Assembly: GCA_036381335.1 (NCBI GenBank)
Contig: DASVCZ010000072.1
Coordinates: 1-27,742 of the forward strand
Direction of reading: 5' to 3'
Length of the DNA: 27,742 nt
Source: DASVCZ01 sp036381335
Lineage (GTDB): Bacteria > Patescibacteriota > Microgenomatia > UBA1400 > PJMF01
Shown: piece by piece, positions 22,867 through 27,742 of the stretch
Numbering within the stretch: position 1 is the stretch's first letter
Layout: every line of letters begins with the position of its first letter
Position numbers and translations under genes: made by a program
The notes under the pieces: model-generated
What the model was told of the DNA's origin: nothing
Seen by the model: the letters and a program-made list of their open reading frames with translations, nothing else
Databases searched by the model: none

Positions 22867-23916
22867 TTAGACATTAGAATTCAGATAGTATCGATTTCCC
22901 TCTTTAAGAAGCAGTTCTTTCTTGACTAAATCTTTGACTATTTTTGTATCTTCACCACTCTCACTCAAGATCATTTTGGAAATAAAAGCTCTCAATTGAG
23001 AGATTCTGACGCTGACTTGATGACCTTGCTCTGAGGTCCCATCATATCGAGAGTCGATTAATGTTTCATATATTTCAGCTATCGAAGCTCCTTGGCTGCG
23101 TAGCAAAAGAGTTACCAACTGCCGGTGCTGATTAGGTAGAGTCTCAATCTGGGAGCCAAACTTCAAAGAAAAAGCATGAGGATGGTACTCTAAGGTATGT
23201 CCCTGATAATTATAAATGGCCATATACCCAGTAGCAGCCTCCAGGGTAAAAATACCATAGCCACTTTTAGAGTGGCTTTTAATTAATTCTTGATCTGGAC
23301 TGGTCGAATGAAGACTGTTTATTTTACTTATTTTATCTCTTATCTTCTTTACCTCTACTCCTAGTTGATTCGTTTTCTCTGTATCTCCATACAGCTCAGC
23401 TGCTAACAAAGGTTGTGGCACATAACTATTACGCCAGAGCATAAGCACATAAAGAATTTTTTCCTCGTTAGGAGTTAAAGGAACTCGACTCTCATTAATG
23501 TAGAGATCCACGCTAAAATAGTCTCTTTTTATCAAGAAAGATCTCTCATTTATTGTTATTTTTCCTTCTAAAAATGAAATGCTTTTTTCTATGAAACCAT
23601 TAAGTATTTGTGAGGCTAGAAGAATTTCCTGATCAGTCCAGGGATTTCTCAATTCATTTTTTAATTGTTGATGCTGTTCCCACGTATAGTGACTACCTAG
23701 AGTATTCGAGTCTGAACTGACAGGCTGATCGTATATGGCTAAAAGTAGCTGGTCAATCACGTCTAAAATTTGATAAAAGTGTGTCAGAGGTATAGACTCT
23801 GCAATAACCATGCTCTGAAGATAATCAATTTGGGTATCAATTTCAGCTTCAGTGGTACCACTTACCAGATCATGGGCCCATTCCAGATAGTCTTTTTGCT
23901 GTTCAGTTAGTAACAT
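22867..23916 (-). CDS. Regulator with two winged-helix (OmpR/PhoB-like) domains
   Basis: 349 residues. The N-terminal 130 residues are helical and unrecognised. Residues about 134-225 match the OmpR/PhoB effector pattern: a short beta-sheet, LTPNEEKILYVLML, a loop, NQLGVEVKKIRDKI, and SGYGIF as the wing hairpin. Residues about 245-349 repeat the layout: LPNQHRQLVTLLLRSQGASIAEIYETL, then HQVSVRISQLRAFI and GNRYYL. It lacks a receiver domain, so it is not a standard response regulator. It sits between leuS and comEA on the same strand and might control the uptake genes. ATG 23916 is preferred to TTG 23931 because TGA-TATATA ends 5 nt before it. Confidence 0.72.
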   Translation of the reverse strand: MLLTEQQKDYLEWAHDLVSGTTEAEIDTQIDYLQSMVIAESIPLTHFYQILDVIDQLLLAIYDQPVSSDSNTLGSHYTWEQHQQLKNELRNPWTDQEILLASQILNGFIEKSISFLEGKITINERSFLIKRDYFSVDLYINESRVPLTPNEEKILYVLMLWRNSYVPQPLLAAELYGDTEKTNQLGVEVKKIRDKISKINSLHSTSPDQELIKSHSKSGYGIFTLEAATGYMAIYNYQGHTLEYHPHAFSLKFGSQIETLPNQHRQLVTLLLRSQGASIAEIYETLIDSRYDGTSEQGHQVSVRISQLRAFISKMILSESGEDTKIVKDLVKKELLLKEGNRYYLNSNV

Positions 23917-23921
23917 CAGTT

Positions 23922-23930
23922 TATATATCA
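23922..23930 (-). promoter_or_regulatory. Extended -10 box of the winged-helix gene
   Basis: Minus strand TGA-TATATA, 5 nt (AACTG), then ATG at 23916. The last base of the hexamer is not the consensus T. Confidence 0.4.
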
Positions 23931-23952
23931 AGTATGTAGTTGCTAAATACTA

Positions 23953-23987
23953 CCAAAAATACCCGAAAAGAGCAACTTCTTCTCGGG
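23953..23987 (-). terminator. Rho-independent terminator of leuS
   Basis: Minus strand: 10-bp stem CCCGAGAAGA/TCTTTTCGGG (one G-T pair) around a 6-nt loop, then TATTTTTGG. It lies about 40 nt after the leuS stop and separates leuS from the winged-helix gene. Confidence 0.75.
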
Positions 23988-24027
23988 CAGCCTTCTAAGT
24001 TAACCGCTGACCAACAACCCAATGAAA

Positions 24028-26592
24028 TTACTTGACCACTACGTTCACTATCTTCCCTGGAACGTAGATTTCTTTAACAATTTCTTTGCCCTCAATCCAT
24101 TTTTGGACAATTTGAGTACTTTTTGCCTCGGCTAAAATGGCATTTTTATCCCCCACCGAGTCGGTTTTAACCTCTATTTGGGTTCTGACCTTGCCGTTGA
24201 TTTGAATGGGAATCATGACGGCTTCTTCTTGAGCTAATTCTTCGTTCCATTGAGGCCACTCACTCAAATGAACACTTGATGCACTTGATTTAGATGAGTC
24301 TGCTACCTGATGGTACAACTCGTCGGCTAAAAATGGCGCGAAGGGAGCTAAAAGTTTGATAAACGACGTTAGTTCTTCATGACCCAACTTGTCGGCGCTC
24401 GATGTCTTTAATGCCGCTTCCCATTCATTCACGAACTCCATCATGGCGGCAATAGCAGTGTTGAACTTCAGCTCCGGAATGTCTTGAGTGACTTTGCGGA
24501 TAGTCTGGTGGAGCTTGCGTTGCACCCCCACTGGCATGACACCGGCTGAGACTAAGGCGTGAACTCGACGTAAGAAGCGGTAGACGCCTGCCACCGCACT
24601 GACATCCCAAAGCTTGTCCGCCTCGATGGGCCCCATGAACATCTCATACACCCGGAGGGTATCGGCACCAAACTTCTCGATCACCTCATCGGGATTGATA
24701 ACGTTACCTTTGCTCTTGCTCATCTTTCTGCCATCTGGACCTAAGATCATGCCTTGGTGGCGCATCTTCATGAACGGCTCGTCGAAGTTTAAGTAACCCT
24801 GGTCTCTCAAAAACTTAGTAAAGAAGCGAGAGTACAGCAGATGCAGCACGATGTGCTCGGGACCGATCATGTAAAAGTCCACTGGCAGCCATTTTTGCAT
24901 CTGTTCTTTGCTAGCAAACTCTCGCTCATTACGGGCATCGACGTAGCGTAAAAAGTACCAGCTAGAGTCCACAAACGTGTCCATGGTGTCGTATTCTGGC
25001 CGCCAGCCTTTACCGTTTTGGTCCCAGCCCTTCTCGATCATTAGACGCTGAAAATGCTTGGCGGCGTAGGCTTCAGTGCGTTGTTGAAACTCTACCGATG
25101 AGGTGAGCGGTGACTCGCCGGTTGGTTTGAAATCGACGTCAGTGGGCAGCTCCCATGGCAACTCTTCCACTAAGTGAGGTTGGCCTTCGGGATCGTAAAT
25201 AACTGGAATCGGCGCGCCCCAGTAACGTTGACGGGAAATCAGCCAGTCGCGGAGTTTGTAGGTCACATTCCATTGGGCGTAGCCTTGCTCAATCATCCAC
25301 TCTGCCATCGCTTGTTTACCATCACCTCTCGATTCCATATTATCAAACTGACCTGAGTTAACGATTTTTCCCTCCCATGGCCAAACAGTCATTCCTTCCT
25401 TTACTTGAGCTAAAAACTGGGAACGAAAATCTGCAGGGTCGCGCTGTGTGCTTACTAAGGACTCAAACGATAAACCGGAGGGTACTATAACTTGCTGGAT
25501 AGGCAAACCAAACTTCTTGGCAAAGGCAAAATCACGCTCGTCGTGAGCAGGCACTCCCATGACGGTGCCGGTCCCGACATTCATCAAGACATAGTCGGCA
25601 ATGTAGAGCGGGACTGCCTGACCATTGACCGGGTTAATCACCTTTAAGCCAGTATCAACGCCCGTTTTATCTTTTTCCCCAATCTTGCGCTCTTCTTCAG
25701 TTTTCTTAAAAGCTTTATCGAGATAGTCATTGACTGCAGCCTGGTGCTGACTGTCGACTAGCTCTCCTAACTTCATTTCTAAAAACTTCTCCGGAGCAAT
25801 TACCACAAACGTTGTGCCAAATACCGTTTCCCAAAACTTAGTCCAAACAGTCAATGTGATTTCAGTCTTTTCTGATAATTTAAAATCAATATTCAATCCC
25901 TTGGCTTTTCCAATCCAGTTCAACTGCTGCTGCTTGGTCGCCACTGGCCAGTCTACTTGATCTAAGCCTGAGATTAGCTCATCTTTATACTCAGTAATCT
26001 TGAAGTACCACTGCTTCAGATCTTTCTGAACCACTTCCGCTCCACACCGTTCACAAGTACCGTTGACTACTTGTTCGTTGGCCAACACCGTTTGATCTTG
26101 AGGACACCAGTTAACCTTGCCTTCAGCCTGGTAGGCAAACCCCTTCTTATACAACTCGGCAAAAATCCACTGCGTCCATTTGTAGTAACCTGGATGACAA
26201 GTGGCGATTTCATTGGCCCAGTCATAGGAAATGCCAATTTGTTTTAATTGGCGCCGGAACGTGTTGATAGCATTCTTGGTGGTCTCGACTGGTGGCACAC
26301 CGGTTTTTATAGCGTAGTTCTCGGCAGGCAAACCAAAGGCATCCCAACCCACCGGGAAGAAAACATCCTTGCCTTGCATCCGATAGTAGCGAGCTAAAAT
26401 GTCGAGCGCTGTTTTGGACTCAACGTGACCGACGTGCAAACCAGAGCCAGAGGGATACGCAAAAGCAAACAGCAAGTACATCTTGTCTTTAACAGTCTCG
26501 CCTTGCTTTTCAGTCTGCAAAAACAACTTGGCCTCTTCCCAGGCTTGTTGCCATTTTTTTTCGATTTTGGTGTGGTCGTAAACACTCGCCAT
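24028..26592 (-). CDS. leuS: Leucyl-tRNA synthetase
   Basis: Charges tRNA-Leu. 854 residues, bacterial LeuRS length. The class I HIGH motif is HVGH (53-56, in AYPSGSGLHVGH); a zinc-like CPQDQ..CERCG segment follows; the inserted CP1 editing domain keeps TGTVMGVPAHDERD with the editing Asp; KMSKS is at about 622; the anticodon-binding domain and a C-terminal QINGKVRTQIEV complete it. The start is ATG 26592, with AGGA 5 nt upstream; an in-frame ATG at 26598 overlaps that AGGA. The gene lies behind a leader of about 150 nt with a leucine-rich leader ORF and a terminator hairpin, so its transcription is probably attenuated in response to charged tRNA-Leu. A terminator follows at 23987. Confidence 0.97.
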   Translation of the reverse strand: MASVYDHTKIEKKWQQAWEEAKLFLQTEKQGETVKDKMYLLFAFAYPSGSGLHVGHVESKTALDILARYYRMQGKDVFFPVGWDAFGLPAENYAIKTGVPPVETTKNAINTFRRQLKQIGISYDWANEIATCHPGYYKWTQWIFAELYKKGFAYQAEGKVNWCPQDQTVLANEQVVNGTCERCGAEVVQKDLKQWYFKITEYKDELISGLDQVDWPVATKQQQLNWIGKAKGLNIDFKLSEKTEITLTVWTKFWETVFGTTFVVIAPEKFLEMKLGELVDSQHQAAVNDYLDKAFKKTEEERKIGEKDKTGVDTGLKVINPVNGQAVPLYIADYVLMNVGTGTVMGVPAHDERDFAFAKKFGLPIQQVIVPSGLSFESLVSTQRDPADFRSQFLAQVKEGMTVWPWEGKIVNSGQFDNMESRGDGKQAMAEWMIEQGYAQWNVTYKLRDWLISRQRYWGAPIPVIYDPEGQPHLVEELPWELPTDVDFKPTGESPLTSSVEFQQRTEAYAAKHFQRLMIEKGWDQNGKGWRPEYDTMDTFVDSSWYFLRYVDARNEREFASKEQMQKWLPVDFYMIGPEHIVLHLLYSRFFTKFLRDQGYLNFDEPFMKMRHQGMILGPDGRKMSKSKGNVINPDEVIEKFGADTLRVYEMFMGPIEADKLWDVSAVAGVYRFLRRVHALVSAGVMPVGVQRKLHQTIRKVTQDIPELKFNTAIAAMMEFVNEWEAALKTSSADKLGHEELTSFIKLLAPFAPFLADELYHQVADSSKSSASSVHLSEWPQWNEELAQEEAVMIPIQINGKVRTQIEVKTDSVGDKNAILAEAKSTQIVQKWIEGKEIVKEIYVPGKIVNVVVK

Positions 26593-26633
26593 AGTCATCC
26601 TATTTTACTTTCTTTTTATAGTTGAGTAATAAC

Positions 26634-26656
26634 AAAAAATCCCGCCTATGCGGGAT
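26634..26656 (-). terminator. leuS attenuator terminator hairpin
   Basis: Minus strand: ATCCCGC (26656-26650), loop ATAG, GCGGGAT (26645-26639), then T-tract (complement of 26639-26634). The hairpin lies 42 nt upstream of leuS, inside its leader. Its 5' arm can pair instead with the upstream GCGGGA (26682-26677), which would prevent it from forming. Confidence 0.85.
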
Positions 26657-26687
26657 ACTCTGAAACACTCTCCAACTCCCGCTTTAC

Positions 26688-26735
26688 TTAGTAGGTAAGA
26701 AGGAGAAGCTGAGAATCGACTCTTGAATGTTTCAT
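26688..26735 (-). CDS. leuS leader peptide (15 codons, four consecutive Leu)
   Basis: Reads MKHSRVDSQLLLLTY then TAA. The four leucines use CTT CTC CTT CTT (26708-26697). The ATG lies 7 nt after an extended -10 box TGA-TACAAT, so it should be translated from the very 5' end of the leuS transcript. The stop at 26690-26688 is 5 nt before the anti-terminator arm GCGGGA. This matches the layout of classical amino-acid attenuators (leuL, ilvL, trpL). A ribosome stalled on the Leu codons leaves the arm free to pair with the terminator's 5' arm and leuS is transcribed; a ribosome reaching the stop covers the arm and the terminator forms. Too short for gene finders; recognised from codon content and position. 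Confidence 0.82.
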   Translation of the reverse strand: MKHSRVDSQLLLLTY

Positions 26736-26742
26736 TACCGGT

Positions 26743-26751
26743 ATTGTATCA
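26743..26751 (-). promoter_or_regulatory. Extended -10 box of the leuS leader
   Basis: Minus strand TGA-TACAAT; the leader-peptide ATG follows after 7 nt. No good -35 box was found. Confidence 0.6.
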
Positions 26752-26788
26752 CGAGACAAGGAGCAAATGAAGCGATTACAACCTCCTC

Positions 26789-26797
26789 TGATATACT
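26789..26797 (+). promoter_or_regulatory. Extended -10 box (leaderless) of the 26804 gene
   Basis: TGA-TATACT, 6 nt (CCAGTC), then ATG at 26804. Confidence 0.6.
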
Positions 26798-26803
26798 CCA
26801 GTC

Positions 26804-27019
26804 ATGCGAGAAGAAGAATTACCAGATAAGTATTACGTCGATACCCCTGAAGGTTGTTTTAATAACTTGGTAGTTCTGACTGCCCCTATCGTCTTGTACT
26901 ACTTTTTATCCAACGAATTTCTGACGACTGATCTGGAAAAGTATGCTGGTTTATTGGCGACTCTGACAGTGATAGCTATGTTACTGGTGATTGTTAATAA
27001 AGAGGCACTCAACGATTAG
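26804..27019 (+). CDS. Small membrane protein, function unknown
   Basis: 71 residues. An acidic N-terminus (MREEELPDKYYVDTPEG) is followed by two hydrophobic helices (about 21-35 and 48-64) and a short charged tail. No family recognised. It is divergent from the leuS leader and followed after 32 nt by another membrane-protein gene that has its own promoter-like box. The promoter placement, with ATG exactly 6 nt after TATACT, is the main support for a real gene. Confidence 0.65.
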   Translation: MREEELPDKYYVDTPEGCFNNLVVLTAPIVLYYFLSNEFLTTDLEKYAGLLATLTVIAMLLVIVNKEALND

Positions 27020-27036
27020 ACCTGACTCTCTAGCCC

Positions 27037-27045
27037 TGCTATACT
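27037..27045 (+). promoter_or_regulatory. Extended -10 box (leaderless) of the 27052 gene
   Basis: TGC-TATACT, 6 nt (GATCTC), then ATG at 27052. Confidence 0.6.
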
Positions 27046-27051
27046 GATCTC

Positions 27052-27723
27052 ATGTCTGCCCACTTGCACACTGCTCTACTGGCTGTAACCGTCGCCTTCG
27101 TCTACTGGTGGCTCCACACCCCATGGCTGGTACCTTACTCTCTGCAGGCTTTTGCGGTAGCCGTACTGCTTTACTTTATCGTTAAGCGCCTCCGACACGC
27201 CAAACTCTGGCACTTGGCCCCCACTGCCCTATCAGCGGAAATGATGATCGCCACTTTCGCTTTTCTGATCTTAATCGGACACAGTGGCAATACCACTTCT
27301 ATTTTTTTTCCCTTGACCTTTGTCCACCTGTTTTTCTTGGTTTTGTCGGCTGAAGTCAGTACCACCATCATTATGTCCATCTTAATCGTCCTCTTTCACT
27401 ACGGCATGAGTCCCACTCACTTACCGAGTGAATGGCCCTCCCTGCTAACCATTCCCCTGATCACCCTCTTTTTCCTCTTTACTAAAAATCAGTATGATGA
27501 AGTTCAAAAGGAAAAGAAAATCATTGCTCAAGAAGAAAGAGCTCTAGAGAGTGCTGAGTCTCAGATCACTGAGCTCAAGAACTTTGTGAGTAATTTTTTA
27601 AGGCCTAAAGTCCAGCAACTCCAGCAGTTGAGCGCATATGCCCAGGCCAACCAAGAAGCCATCAAAGGTCAACTGAGTATGATCGAGAGTGAAGTGGAAC
27701 GAGTGTTGCGAAAAATACGGTGA
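27052..27723 (+). CDS. Six-helix membrane protein with C-terminal coiled coil
   Basis: 223 residues. About six membrane helices (roughly 5-20, 28-44, 62-78, 84-100, 103-117, 128-143) are followed by a charged coiled coil (about 146-220) that ends the protein. The shape resembles the membrane sensor half plus signalling helix of a histidine kinase or diguanylate cyclase, but no catalytic domain follows before the stop at 27723. It may signal through a partner or be a structural membrane protein. No family recognised. 19 nt of sequence remain after it. Confidence 0.7.
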   Translation: MSAHLHTALLAVTVAFVYWWLHTPWLVPYSLQAFAVAVLLYFIVKRLRHAKLWHLAPTALSAEMMIATFAFLILIGHSGNTTSIFFPLTFVHLFFLVLSAEVSTTIIMSILIVLFHYGMSPTHLPSEWPSLLTIPLITLFFLFTKNQYDEVQKEKKIIAQEERALESAESQITELKNFVSNFLRPKVQQLQQLSAYAQANQEAIKGQLSMIESEVERVLRKIR

Positions 27724-27742
27724 AAGCCACCACGCCGATGAA

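Noticed and set aside
26600..26751. T-box riboswitch in the leuS leader
   Set aside because: The leader after the predicted start is only about 150 nt and shows no T-box (UGGGUGG-like) sequence or specifier stem; the Leu-rich leader ORF explains it better.

Overview
The window reads as one chromosomal segment of a small-genome bacterium, most likely a Candidate Phyla Radiation (Patescibacteria) member, perhaps of the Microgenomates type. That placement is an inference. It rests on densely packed, often overlapping genes, paired T4SS-pilin-like secreted proteins, a PEGA/beta-propeller membrane protein, a coiled-coil SpoIID protein, and many genes that appear to be transcribed without a leader. 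TGA acts as a stop and tryptophan is TGG, so genetic code 11 fits. No phage, insertion sequence or CRISPR array was seen.

Layout. 1-2982 (+) is the end of a mevalonate/polyprenol operon: a GHMP kinase cut by the window edge, a Nudix protein, diphosphomevalonate decarboxylase and undecaprenyl diphosphate synthase, joined by ATGA overlaps or a 1-nt gap. 2979-4809 (-) is a two-gene operon of secreted proteins that both end in a T4SS-pilin-like double membrane segment. 4892-8608 (+) carries a SpoIID/LytB cell-wall protein, recF and an NAD(P)HX dehydratase. 8615-12532 (-) carries a divergent IMP-dehydrogenase-like protein, a 547-nt gene-free stretch with repeats and dyads, an EEP-family phosphohydrolase and a degenerate MreB-like actin. 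A PEGA protein diverges from the latter. 13865-16694 has an unknown small gene, tRNA-Pro(CGG), an ABC exporter, two tRNA-Arg genes and a structured non-coding patch. 16695-19310 (-) has ndk, an M16 peptidase and an unknown gene. After a 511-nt gene-free stretch comes a DNA-uptake cluster (-): a ComEC split into membrane and metallo-beta-lactamase genes, ComEA, and a regulator with two winged-helix domains. leuS (-) and two small membrane-protein genes (+) close the window.

Two results stand out. First, leuS is preceded by a complete ribosome-mediated attenuator: a 15-codon leader ORF with four consecutive leucine codons (CTT CTC CTT CTT), a stop codon 5 nt before an anti-terminator arm (GCGGGA), then a terminator hairpin ATCCCGC/GCGGGAT with a six-T tract. 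Second, a -10 promoter box, frequently the extended TGn form, lies 5-10 nt upstream of the start codon in at least twelve genes here. In six of them the gap is exactly 6 nt, which puts the predicted transcription start on the first base of the start codon. The leuS leader ORF has the same design with a 7-nt gap. Shine-Dalgarno motifs appear mainly before genes inside operons or behind longer leaders (3536, 17171, 20736, 26592), so two initiation modes seem to coexist.

How the genes may work together: the mevalonate operon feeds C5 units to UppS for the undecaprenyl carrier needed by the wall. SpoIID and the MreB-like protein also concern the envelope. ComEA, ComEC and the separate MBL protein form a DNA-uptake route. 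The pilin-like pair may belong to a surface apparatus whose other parts lie outside the window.
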